From: Thamnidium elegans
Lineage: Eukaryota > Mucoromycota > Mucoromycetes > Mucorales > Mucoraceae
Length of the DNA: 64,000 bases
Assembly (NCBI GenBank): GCA_025201345.1
Contig: JAIXMG010000011.1
Coordinates: 310,001-374,000 of the forward strand
Reading direction: 5' to 3'
Translations under genes and position numbers: made by a program
The notes under the pieces: model-generated
Seen by the model: only the letters and a program-made list of their open reading frames with translations
Database searches by the model: none
What the model was told of the DNA's origin: nothing
In this document: positions 25,025 to 36,260 of the stretch, in pieces
Layout: the number at the start of each line of letters is the position of its first letter
Numbering within the stretch: the stretch's first letter is position 1

Positions 25025-27332
25025 TTTTTTTTTTAAAAAAATAAAAAAGGGTCTATTTAAGAAAAAATAACTTAATATGAAAGAAGAAATTTTTACTATT
25101 TTTTTTTTTTTTTAAATTCAACCTATTTATACGTTTTTTTTTAAAAAAAAAAAAAAGAAAAAAAGGGTAGTAGGAGGTTTTAAATGACTTGCATTGATTG
25201 GCTATGAAGTTGAAATAGACCCAATCGTAGGGCTTTATTCTGAATATGTTGCAATGTCCTGTATTCTTTTTACATAAAAATAACCAATTCTTTTTACGTA
25301 CAAAAAATGGAAGCTGTGATTTAATTTGCTATTTCTATTTATTCATTTTTTTTTTTTTAGTCTAGTCTTCAAGAAAAGAATCGACAGAAAAAAAAATTTT
25401 TGGTACATATTCTTTATATTATTATCGCTTAGCCCAACAATAAAAAAAGGGGGAGGGGAGAGGAAATATATATGTTCTATGCATAAATCCCTTACCGAAA
25501 TCATATCAATTTCTACATGCAAAAATCGGACAAGAGAAAAAACGCAATTATAAAAGATCGTCTAGATACATGTTTTTTTTTTCTGTATTGAGTAGAATAA
25601 CATACTTCTTTATAAATTTTGTAACACTGTAATCCAATAGACCCCCAATGACTCACAATGAACTATTAGAACTGCCTTTTTCTATTCTATTCGGACGTTT
25701 AAAATTGTATATCCTTTTTCTTCAATAGAAGGTTTCTTTTTCATTTAAGAAAAAAAAAAGTCCAATTCCCGTCAATCAAAATCGTAGAAAATAATATAAT
25801 AGGAATAATTATGAACTTTATTATAAATCATTTCCAATTCATAATAAACAATTGGAGCTTTCTTTTCTAAATGTACTACCTGGCACAGTTCACTCTTCGA
25901 AATATATAGAATACTTAGAAAAGCGGACAGCTTTTTTTTTATATATATATTATATTAATTCTTCACATTTTTTTTATTATTATTTATAATTCTATTATAA
26001 ACAATTGAATTATATACATATATTATATATATAAACTTTATGACAAAAAAGTCAATGTTAAGTAGTCCTTTGAAAGGAACCGAGTACAATGCCTCGGTTA
26101 AATGGGGGAGAGAAAGTTTTTTTACACGCGGTTCCCGAAAATAGATTTTTACAATTTCTTTGTTGTCTTTTTTTAACGATCCGAAGTAAAAACTCTTCCA
26201 ATAGTACTGCTGGAATAACTCGCACGCTAAAAGGGAACACTTATTTGTTTTTTTTAAAACATTTTTTAAGTGCCTCACTTTTATATTTGTTCTGTTTCTA
26301 AGGTTACGTTTTAATAATAATAAAAAAGCTTATATGTGGAGAGACAACCGTTGCAATTATCACAAAAAAAAAGAAAAAAAAGATATGTAAGTTGATAAGA
26401 AGTTGTTATAAAATTTAAGGTTTTGGTTGCATATATCACTCCTAAAGTTCAATGGTTATCTATTTTATTGCTATTTTGAGGCAAAGGTGATCAATATGAG
26501 GGGTTTAGATTACCGTGGCAAAAAAAAAACGTTTTTTTTTTTATATATAATTCCGCTCTAAAAAAAAAAAAGAATAAAATGATACAATTATGATAAAATA
26601 ACTATGAATTACTATTTCCATAGAAATATTACTTGAACAGAGATAATTATAAATAAAAAAAAATACGTTTTTTTATACATTTGGTCAAAAACTTCAAATA
26701 TGGTCTAAGCGTTTCACACCCGAAATTGAACGATTTTCGTATCCGTAAATGTAAATGTAGTGTACATAGATTTTTTTTTTGAAATTCTTGCATGAAACAA
26801 GTTGGGAACGAAGTTGTAACGAACCTAATGAGTATTTATTCTATATATATTTTTTTTTTCTATTTACATGTACCAGTAAGTATTTCTTTTATATGCGCAC
26901 CTTTTAAAGGAGCTTAACTATATGTTATATTATTCTCTCTTTGAACAGTATATGTTTGTACGGACGTAAAGTATTGCCTATGATACAGAACTTATTACAA
27001 ACAATAGCGCGTGTTTAGTTATTTTATTTCAATAACCCAGAATTGACAACAGACAAATTCTGAGCCAATGAAGGGGCTAAATCTTCTCGACAAATGTAAG
27101 AAAAAGTATGGAAACAATGCTTTTGAAACCGAAACAAAAAAGATAGCAAGGTCCGAGACTTTTTCGTCTGTAGACTGTCTCAACAAACCAAACGAAACTG
27201 GGAGACAATCTATCAATAAAAAAAAATTATTGTTTTAAAAAATAAAGTGTACCTAGACCGTTTACTGTGACCGTAAACGTTTAACTATTTTTTTTTTTTT
27301 TTTTTTTTTTTTTTTGTTATTTCTCATATAAA
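25025..27332. other. 2.3 kb divergent intergenic region; no gene seen
   Basis: Lies between the divergent P-type ATPase and the FHA gene and must hold both promoters. Strongly AT-rich with T(n)A(n) dyads (about 25100-25155). Open frames of about 60 codons on plus at about 27030-27237 and on both strands at 26040-26300 have no recognisable domain and are within chance. A small hairpin CCGAG..CTCGG sits near 26080-26096. A T31-scale tract precedes the FHA start codon. Confidence 0.5.
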
Positions 27333-28318
27333 ATGGGTTCACCATCACGATACGATAATTCACCAAAAAGATCTAGATCTAGATCAAGTCTTTACTCTCG
27401 CTCAAGGTCACCACCAAGACGTTACTCTCGCTCTCGTTCACCAACCAGACGTTACTCTCGCTCACGTTCACCACCTAGACGCTACTCTCGTTCACCAGCC
27501 AGACGTTACTCTCGTTCACCACCTAGACGCAGACGAGATTCTCGTTCACCACCTAGACGTAAACGTGATTCATTACCTAAACGACATGATAAAAAAGACA
27601 GACGAGAGAAAGTAGCTGTAAAGCATGAATGGGGTAGACCTGAAGATAACGTTAAAATCGAAGAAGAAGAGGTCGAAAAGATTGAACCTAATTTTGGACT
27701 ATCTGGAAAATTAGCTGCAGAAACCAATACTGTTAAAGGTGTTGAATTGAAATATAACGAACCTTCGGAAGCTGCTGTACCAAAGACTAAGTGGAGACTT
27801 TATGTATTTAAAGGCGATGAACAAATAGGTAAAACATATAATAATTGTAATTGTATAATGCATAAATTAAAAAATCGTTAGATTTATTACATATTCATAG
27901 ACAAAGTTCTTACTTGATTGGACGTGATCGTGTGGTAAAATAATTATAGTAATAATCAAGATAGCTAGTATTTTTATTTAAATTGTATTTTTTTTTAGGT
28001 TGTCGATATTCCTGTTGACCACCCTTCTTGCTCTAAACAACACGCTGTGATACAATATAGATTAATGACTGAAGACGCAGATACTGCCAAACCAAAAAAA
28101 GTTGTCAAGTAAGTTTAATACATTACAAAAAAAAAATGCTTTCCCTTTTTAACAATATTTTCTTTTGTAGACCTTTTATTATCGACTTGGAAGCTACCAA
28201 TGGTACTTTTCTCAATGGAGAACAAATTCCTAGCACTCGTTTTGTTGAATTAAAAGCAAAAGATGTCCTTAAATTCGGTAGTAGTACTAGAGAATATGTT
28301 CTTTTGCATCCTGAATAA
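27333..28318 (+). CDS. PML1: FHA-domain protein Pml1/SNIP1 (RES splicing complex)
   Basis: Four exons (27333-27828, 27882-27934, 27999-28108, 28171-28318) give 268 aa. The first about 85 residues are RS-rich, with repeats like RRYSRSRSPP and RRYSRSPP. A linker with WGRPEDN and an FHA domain complete the protein: YLIGRDRVV, SCSKQHAVIQY, LEATNGTFLNG. These are the phosphothreonine-binding Gly-Arg, Ser-x-x-His and Asn-Gly elements. In animals SNIP1, and in yeast Pml1, belong to the RES complex that helps splicing and pre-mRNA retention. The RS-rich start matches the animal form better than the short yeast one. Poly-T directly before the ATG is probably leader. Confidence 0.9.
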
Positions 28319-29200
28319 AACACGCGTTTATTTTATTTTTTTTGTATTTGCTTGTGCTTAATTAGAATGAAAACCGGTATAATTGAATTAATAAATCGCT
28401 ACTAGAGCAATATGATTCTGTTTATATTGCGATTAATGCTAATTCTGCTGGCATTGGTATTTCAATATACGATATTACGTATCGCTGATATTCAAATTTC
28501 CCTTATCTTTATCCATAATCTATTATTTTTTTTTCTGTTTCGTATAAAGTTAAAGACTGTACAGCTATATACGCAGACAAAAAAAAAGGGGTTTTTTAAA
28601 GCCTTGAATGGCCATTGTAAATGCACAGTATCAGATATGCGCAATCTTATCGAGATACCTATATAAACCTGTCAAAAGCAGAATTATACCATACCGAGAT
28701 CAATCAATACCGAAAAAAAAAAAAAAAGAGATAGCAATTACACTGTAGATATTAACTATTATCTTTCAATATAAAATACTTTATGTACCTATTGGTATAG
28801 ATAACTTATAGATAGAAAGAGTAAAGAGTTATAAAAAGTAAAACTTTTTTTTTTTTAAAAAAAAAAAAAAGATGTAGATGGTTTTTATAGCGAATTACGT
28901 ATCGTGGTGAGATTTCATTGGTATCACGTAGTTAATGTCGAAAGGTACACCAATCAAAATGCATATAATTCCTTGACATTATCTGTCAAACAAGATCAAA
29001 CTTTTTAGCCGGAAAAAAAAAATCTTGTTAGATAATACATTGAATATTATTATATTTTTTATTTATTTATATTGGTTGTACGAAATTGAAATAAGTTATA
29101 TATTATTGTAATGCGAAAGAATAAAAAAAAAAAAAAAAGATACAATTCGTTTCACATCTTTGGGACTGTTATTTCTAACTAACATCTGCCATCTAATAAC

Positions 29201-29231
<31 letters not shown>

Positions 29232-29314
29232 TTAAAAACTTTTTTTACATATAGAAAAAAAACCTTCTTTTTTTATTCTTTTGCAGTAATATATATATAT
29301 ATTTATTTACAAAA
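28319..29314. other. 1.0 kb intergenic region; no gene seen
   Basis: 3' flank of PML1 and upstream region of NEP1. A T12A14 dyad lies at 28845-28870 and an A27-scale run near 29200-29226. No supported gene. Confidence 0.6.
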
Positions 29315-30322
29315 ATGTCAGAAGACTCCTCCTGGCACGAAGCCCCTACACAAGGACAACCTGTTGTACCCCAAAGTCGTAAAGTAGTAGTAGTTCTTGA
29401 GAACGCTTCGTTAGAAGCTGCACGTTTACACCCTTACCGTCAAGAAAGCAAAATGCAATTGTTAAATTGTGATGAACATCAGTCCATTTTAAAGAGACTT
29501 GGCAGAGATATTGCGGACGCTAGACCTGATATTGTTCACCAGGTAATTTTTTTAATTTATTGTTATTTTTTTTTTTTTTGGTAACTTATTTTTTTTTCTA
29601 GTGTTTGTTGACTTTATTAGATAGTCCTTTAAATAAGTCAGGACACTTGGAAGTAAGTATGAAGGAAAGGTATTATATATGGAAGCGTGTGATATTAAAT
29701 CGAAATTAGGTTTATATTCACACAGCTAAAGGTGTTGTAATTCGCATCAACCCTGCTTGTCGTATACCTAGAACTATTAAACGTTTCTCAGGATTAATGG
29801 GTGAGTTTTCTTTTTTAAATGTATATTTGTGTGTGTCTAAGACTTTTTTTTTTAAAAAAAAAAATATATAGTTCAATTATTAGAAAGAGGTAGTATTTCA
29901 GGTGACGTTGAAGGAAATACAAAACTTTTAGAAATTGTGCCACCTCCTGTTTCTCTATATTTACCTAAAAATGCTAAAAGAATCGGTAAGGTTTTTGTAA
30001 TAATATAAAAATAAGGTTTTCTAAACGTTTTACATATAGCACTTTCTTGGAATGCACCTCAAGTTCGTTTGTATAAATATTTTAAGGATTTACCTGAAGG
30101 ACAACCTGTTGTTGTTTCCGTAGGTGCTATGGCTAAAGGACCTGATACGTTTGCTGATGAATATACAGATGAAAAAATAGGTATAAAGAAACGAAGAGAG
30201 AGAGAGAGAGAGAGAGACCCGGCTGACATTATAAAATAGGTATTTCTAGTTTTGCATTATCAGCATCTGTTGCATGCGGTAAAGTATGTTGTGCCTTTGA
30301 AGATCTTTGGAATATTATGTAG
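29315..30322 (+). CDS. NEP1: 18S rRNA pseudouridine N1-methyltransferase Nep1/Emg1
   Basis: Six exons (29315-29542, 29602-29652, 29710-29800, 29872-29985, 30040-30180, 30240-30322) give 235 aa, the normal size. Family motifs in order: [101 protein letters not shown] and [11 protein letters not shown] at the end. Nep1 is a SPOUT-class SAM enzyme that methylates a pseudouridine in the 18S decoding region and is essential for small-subunit assembly in the nucleolus. Intron 5 is a GA-repeat stretch. The last exon ends six residues after the conserved FEDLW motif, as expected. Confidence 0.95.
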
Positions 30323-30704
30323 TTTATCTTTCAAAAAAAAAACCTCTCTTTCATTTTTTATTTTATTTTTTGCTTGCTCTTCAATTCCTTACCCTTATAT
30401 TGTATATTCCTTCTTTTTTTTTTTTTTTTTTTTTTTGTGTAATGGCGTCACCTATGAAAAGCTCTCCGTAATGGAAATAAAGGAACACTTATTTTAACAC
30501 TCCGGGAAAACTGCAGTTACAGCAGCTCTAGCCCCCTCCCTTTTTTTTTTTCTTTTCCCTCTTTTTTTTTTTTTTTTTTATTATTTAGGTCGTAGTAACA
30601 CATACATAAAGCACTCTAAATATTTTAATAGGCTTTTTTAAATTTTCTCTCTTTTTCCCTTTTTTTTTTATTTTATTCAAATTTTTTAAAAAAAGGACTC
30701 ATAT
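30323..30704. other. Short intergenic region; no gene seen
   Basis: Dominated by T runs (30414-30436, 30541-30579) with little other structure. Holds the NEP1 3' end and the promoter of the next gene. Confidence 0.6.
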
Positions 30705-30927
30705 ATGTTAAACCCAACAAAACAAAAACCTATCCCTACTCTTGTTGATGAAGTAGACGAGGACGAGTTAAGACAGGTAGAAGAAGAAGGAGGTGGGGAG
30801 GAAAATTATACAGCAGTTGATATTTTTTGTGTATAGATCATATATGTTTTACCTACAGATCCTCGTACCAACCGAGTGATGCTTACTTCCAGCCTTAAAG
30901 GTGAAGACGAAGACTGGGTTTTGGTAA

Positions 30928-30963
<36 letters not shown>

Positions 30964-31418
30964 AAGTTACCAACTGAATAAATGTATATAATAGGCAAAA
31001 TGTGAAGCAGAGAGTCATGAAAACCAAGACGCAGATGTACACAGAGAAACATATGAACAAGGTAAGAAGTTCCCACATCTTGAGTGATTTATTTTATTTG
31101 ACCAAAAAAAAAAATAGTGGGTGTACGAGGTCAGATTGTAGGACTTGTTGGATCATTTTACGAATGTTCAAAGAAAGGAAAACCTAAATCACATATTAAA
31201 GTATACGAACTTCAAATTGATGAATTAATAAAGAAATGGCCTGGAAGAAAGAAGAGAGATAGAAGATGGGTAAGATTTAAATACATATATTATTATATTT
31301 TTCTGACGTGAATATCTATTTATAGTTCACTTTGGAAGAAGTCTTGAATATCGTTTCTGAAAAACCATATCTTGTACAATCCTTTCAGATGACAACTTTA
31401 GTAAATGAATTACGCTAA
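30705..31418 (+). CDS. Nudix-fold protein with altered Nudix box (DIPP/Aps1-like)
   Basis: The well-read exons are 30859-30923, 30995-31061, 31118-31269 and 31326-31418, all in phase; the first exon starts at ATG 30705 and its donor is uncertain (one option near 30796 fits the phase). The fold is clear: NRVMLTSS, then DWVL, a box region, VGLVGSFYE, HIKVYELQIDEL, WPGRKKRDRRWFTLEEV. This matches diphosphoinositol-polyphosphate/diadenosine-polyphosphate hydrolases. The Nudix box is damaged: the Gly pair after WVLPK is replaced (WVLAKCEAE), and RExxEE reads RETYEQ. Hydrolase activity is doubtful. It lies tail to tail with a second odd Nudix gene, 86 bp away. Confidence 0.7.
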
Positions 31419-31504
31419 CAATATATTGAAATAAATATAACATTTTATTTATAAAAAAAAAGGGAATATGTAAAAAATGATGATGCGAAAAAAAAAGAAT
31501 AAAA

Positions 31505-31996
31505 TTATTGTCTTAAAGTACTATTATTAAGAGCTAAGCGAGAAATGTGGCGGTCAGCACATGCAGCAATAGCTTCCTCAAAAGTAAGCTACAAAAAAGA
31601 AAGAGAGATAAAAATGTCAGTCGATATTTGTATGACCAAAAAAAAAAACACTTTACCCAAACACGTTTACGATCCAATGCTGGCCAAGAGTCAAGAAGAA
31701 CATGGTCTGTAACTTCAAAAATCCAATGATGACCAACAATTTTACCCTTCTTATTTGCTTCAGTATAAGTACCTACTCTACTACCAAGTGTTTCTACTTT
31801 AACACCAGCTTCATCATGAAGGACACGAACCACGGCTTGTTCAGGGGTTTCATTCTCATCACAATTACCACGGGGAAGACGATAAGCTCCCTCTTCCTTA
31901 CGACTTGAAAGCATTAAAGCCTTGTTGGTTTTTGTATCAATCACAATACCACCAACAGCCTATTGATAACATAGATCAATATCACTCACTCACTTT

Positions 31997-32030
<34 letters not shown>

Positions 32031-32119
32031 CTTACTTGACGAATTGGCTTCTTGACCTTCTTTTCTGCAACAACAGCAGTTCCAACTTGAGCAGCATCAG
32101 ACAATAAAGTAACAGTCAT
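31505..32119 (-). CDS. Second Nudix-fold protein with altered Nudix box
   Basis: Three exons (32119-32036, 31959-31657, 31588-31505) give 156 aa. Core: AVGGIVIDTKTNKALMLSS, YRLPRGNCDENE, VVRVLHDEAGV, VGHHWIFEV, LDRKRVWLTFEEAIA. The consensus GX5EX7REUXEEXGU is partly kept, but the catalytic RExxEE segment reads RVLHDE, so one glutamate is lost and one changed to Asp. Family members hydrolyse nucleoside or inositol pyrophosphates. Whether this one does is open. An unusually long A-run sits in intron 1. Its convergent neighbour is also Nudix-like, suggesting an old duplication by inversion. Confidence 0.75.
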
Positions 32120-32232
32120 TATAAAAAAATATAAAATAAATAAATTATTTAGAAAAAAAAGAAAAAGGAAAAGAGTAAAAGAAACAACAGAAATTAGTAA
32201 AATAAAACGAGACCTTACTCCTATTTATAAGG

Positions 32233-32272
<40 letters not shown>

Positions 32273-34087
32273 AAAAAAAAATAGAAAAATTAGAATTCAT
32301 CTTTTCTCAGCTCTATTACAAGAATCTTATATAATATGAATCCTATTTAACACTCTCTTCGTATTCAACGTACGATTGTTCAGGAGTAAATAAAAATTAG
32401 TTAAACAAATGAGAAGAGACATGCCTGGTATCGCGTGCTGATTCCAAATATAGAAATTGTAATAGTGACACAGCGTACATAGTAAAAAAAATAAAATAAG
32501 TTAAAACGTATCGATAGCTGTAAAAAAAGCTTTCTAAATTCCGTTCTTTTTACTATTTTTGTTTCGGATTGTTAATAATAGATTACTATATTTTTTTTGA
32601 AGGCTTTTACTAAATATATGTATATTTATTTATTTGTAGATACGGTTTTACTTGTCTTAGTAAACCCTTTTATAACAATCATTTAACTCATGCATCTCTC
32701 CTACAGCCTTATGATATATTTTGATCGACATAAGAGACCATATGCCATGGTAAAACATGTCTCTCTCTCTTTTTTTTTAAATGTAAGTTAGAAACCCCGG
32801 ATTTTGCTTCGGTAAAACAACCGGCAAAATGATACTTTTTAGCACTTCTTTATTTCCATAAACAGAGAATTTATCTATGCAAAAAAAAGGGGGGAGAGGA
32901 GGGATTTCACCTAGATAAAAATGACGAGTCATACTAAATCTCTTTGTTGTTTCTTACAATCAACATGACCCTTTTTCTATGGGAAAAAGAACAGGGTTTT
33001 TTTTCATCTTGCATGAGGGCGTGCACAAACTTAGTACCCCTGCTTTTTCTTTATAGCATTATATCATTAGCACTTGAATCTTTGGCAGGTGCTTATAGTA
33101 ATTGCTAACAAAGTCAATTATCACTGCCAGATATAAACAAGTTTATACATGTATATTATTTGGTGCTGGGTGAGCTCTTACTATTAGACGCCCTCCTTTT
33201 TTTTTTTACAGTGTTCAATTCAACTTTTTTTTATAAGAAAAAACTACTGTGTGATTATCTTTTTACATTAAATGCGTCGTATACGATCTATTTTATGCGG
33301 GGGAAAGTATTACGTAATATTACGAACACCTTGGCAATATATACATATGCGTTGCATGGGCAACACATAAAAAGAAACACATAAAAAGAAACACTTTATT
33401 TGCCTGGACAATTAAGTTTTCTGCGTCTCCTAGTGACTTGGTTAGTCTCCTAGCAACTTGGTGGTATCCAAGTAACCAATTGATTCATATAAAAAACATC
33501 GGGATTTATTTTCCGGTTACAAATTTATAGATTGAAAAATATCTTTTTAAGCAGATTGCATCACGGTTAACTGTAACAAGACAGGTACTTGTTAGTTTGA
33601 TTGAACCCCCTCCCCTTCTTATCAAGTAAAAGGTACCCTAAAGTATCAAACATTTTAAATCTTTTTTTTAAAAAAAAATTTAAAAATCTATCGTCCTGCG
33701 CTCATCGCATTTCTAAATCTGGCATGATTCATTATAATTTTCTGCTGGAATATTCCAACTGATTGGGTGGGAAAAAGAGAGGCTTTTTCACAAGTGTTTA
33801 TTTGACAGGTGTAATATATCTTTTTTCATCACATGATAACACCTTTTTTTTTATATATAGTTATTTAAAACATAAGCCACTTGGACCATTTATTTGTTTA
33901 CCAATCCATGAAGGCAAACCCTTTTTTTTTTTAAAGATTAAGAAACTTCACTTATAGCTTTTTATGGTTCGGACCCTAAAAAATGTGACACTCGTGGTTT
34001 TCCTTTCATCTACTTTTATTTTCTTTTTTCCTCCCCCTTTTTCCCTTTTTTTTATTTTCTCTTTCTTTTATCTTTGTATATCTTGAT
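32120..34087. other. 2.0 kb intergenic region upstream of ADE4
   Basis: No gene. A38 tract at 32233-32270, T(n)A(n) dyad near 33662-33680. A cluster of RFX-type X-box-like sequences and a 14-bp tandem repeat at 33351-33476 are listed separately. The 5' flanks of both ADE4 (plus) and the second Nudix gene (minus) lie here. Confidence 0.55.
33351..33476. promoter_or_regulatory. Cluster of four X-box-like (RFX/Crt1-type) sites
   Basis: GTTGCATGGGCAAC (33351-33364), GTCTCCTAGTGAC (33425-33437), GTCTCCTAGCAAC (33445-33457) and GTATCCAAGTAAC (33464-33476) all resemble the RFX X-box half-site pair. A 14-bp direct repeat (ACATAAAAAGAAAC, two copies) lies at about 33363-33392. They are about 610-740 bp before the ADE4 start. 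RFX binding is inference from motif shape. Confidence 0.35.
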
Positions 34088-35961
34088 ATGTGTGGAATTT
34101 CAGCTCTTATTTTAGCTGATAGCAACGGTGCCGCTTGTGCAGATTTATTTGAGAGTTTAGGTCTCTTGCAACATCGTGGTCAAGTAAGTAAACAAAAGAA
34201 GGGCAATAAACAAAATGTACTTATCAGATGTTTTAAAAATAGGATGCCGCTGGTATTGTCACTTGTGCTGCCAAAGGTCGTTTCTATCAATGTAAAGGAA
34301 ATGGTATGGTAAGAGATGTTTTCAACGAACAACAGTTATCTGGTCTTGTTGGTAGTCTTGGTATTGGTCATGGTAAGTACATAAAAAAAAAAAGAGAGAG
34401 AAACTCTTTCAAAGTGTACATGAAAAAAAAAACTGATGGCACTTTTTTTTTCTATATATAGTTCGTTATCCTACCGCTGGTTCTTCTTCCATGTCAGAAG
34501 CTCAACCTTTTTATGTCAACTCACCTTACGGTATCACTTTTGCTCACGTAAGTTTTTTTTTTTTTCTTGCTATTGTATCACCATTTAAAAAAAAGAACCC
34601 TTTTTTCTTTTAGAACGGTAACTTGACAAATGCTCGTGAATTAAGAACTTTCCTCGATAAAGTAGCTCATAGACACATCAACACCGATTCCGATTCCGAA
34701 TTATTATTGAATATTTTAGCTGATAATTTACAAAAGACAGGAAAATTCAGGTATTAAAAAAAAACAGGTCACAGGTGGGTCATACATCTAATCTATTTTT
34801 TTTTTTTTTTTTTTTTTTGATCTAGAGTGAATGAAGAAGATATCTTTACTGCTATTAAAGATTTATATCATCAATGTAAGGGAGCCTATGCTTGTGTAGG
34901 CATGATTGCTGGCTTCGGTATCATCGGTTTCCGTGATCCTCATGGTATTCGTCCTTTAATCTTTGGTCGTCGTCAAACTGCTGCTGGTTATGATTACATG
35001 TTTGCTTCTGAAAGTGTTGTTTTAGAAGCTCTTGGATTTACTGACTTTGAAGACGTCAACGCTGGTGAGGCTATTATTATTACTCGTGATCAAGTCTCTC
35101 GTCGTCGCTTAGTTGTCGAAGAAAAGTTGGCTCCTTGTGTCTTTGAGTACGTTTACTTTGCCCGTCAAGATAGTATTATTGATGGTATCTCTGTCTATAA
35201 GGCACGTCTTGCTATGGGTGAAGCTTTAGCTGATCAAGTTGTCAAAGCATTTGGTGATGACTTGGATATTGATGTTGTTATTCCTGTAAGTTTCTTGTCG
35301 GTGTATTAATTTTATTTATTTACGCTTTTTTGTGTTTTATTAGGTTCCCGATACGAGTCGTGCAGCTGCACTTCAATGTTCTCGCAAGTTAAACATTACT
35401 TATCGTGAAGGTTTCAATAAGAACAGATATGTTGGTAGAACATTCATTATGCCTGGTCAACAAGTACGTCGTAAGAACGTTCGTCGTAAATTAAATGCAA
35501 TGGCTTTAGAATTCCACGGCAAAAATGTTTTATTGGTTGACGATTCTATTGTAAGAGGTACTACATCCAAAGAGATTATTGTTATGGCTCGTGAAGCTGG
35601 TGCCAAGAAGGTTTATTTTGCCTCTTGTGCTCCTGCTATTCGATACCCTAATGTTTATGGTATTGATATGCCTACTCGTAAAGAATTGGTTGCTTATGGT
35701 CGTACTGATGAACAAATTGCAGAAGAGATTGGAGCTGATAAAGTGATTTTTGAAGATTTACATGACCTTGTTGAATCCGTCCGTCGTTTTAACCCTGCTG
35801 TTAAATCATTTGATACCTCTGTATTTGATGGTGAATATATTACCAAAGATGTAGATGAGAATTATTTCAACTATATTGAAGGTGAACGTAAAGATGAGGA
35901 TGAAAAGGCTTCTAGTACCGATAATGAAAGTATCGGTTTACATAATAGCTTCAAAAAATAA
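34088..35961 (+). CDS. ADE4: Amidophosphoribosyltransferase (purine synthesis, step 1)
   Basis: Six exons (34088-34183, 34243-34372, 34462-34547, 34614-34750, 34826-35285, 35344-35961) join in frame to 508 aa, the normal size. The N-terminus MCGIS exposes Cys2, the class II glutamine amidotransferase nucleophile. Further marks are [40 protein letters not shown] and FASESVVL, then the phosphoribosyltransferase PRPP loop [13 protein letters not shown] at about 366-377. The enzyme makes phosphoribosylamine from PRPP and glutamine and is feedback-inhibited by purine nucleotides. The C-terminal 25 residues are acidic and Ser-rich. No metal-cluster cysteine set of the Bacillus type was noticed. Confident. 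Confidence 0.96.
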
Positions 35962-36260
35962 GTAGAAACATATAAAACAAACAACTTGTATATTGCCACC
36001 CCCCTCCCCCCCACATATATCATAAAAAAAAAATATAAACTATACACATAATAAAAACAAAAAAAATAGGACTGCTGTAAGTACTAGTCCCAAAATATTT
36101 TTGAATTCCCATTATTGTCGCGCGCGTTTTATCATTGCCCCCCCAAAATGAAAGACTTGTTTATTTGCACCCAATTCTCTTTTTTTTCCTCTCTTCTTTT
36201 TTTTTTTTTTTTTTTCTGTAAAAAAAGGAAAAGAACCCACTTGTTCATTATATTCTCGTC

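Noticed and set aside
26040..26300. Frames on both strands and a CCGAG/CTCGG hairpin, considered as tRNA-like or coding
   Set aside because: No cloverleaf, no T-loop consensus, and frames without any recognisable motif.
27019..27237. Frames of about 60 codons on both strands
   Set aside because: No domain, no splice partner, and one strand is mostly Phe/Leu/Ser from AT-rich DNA.
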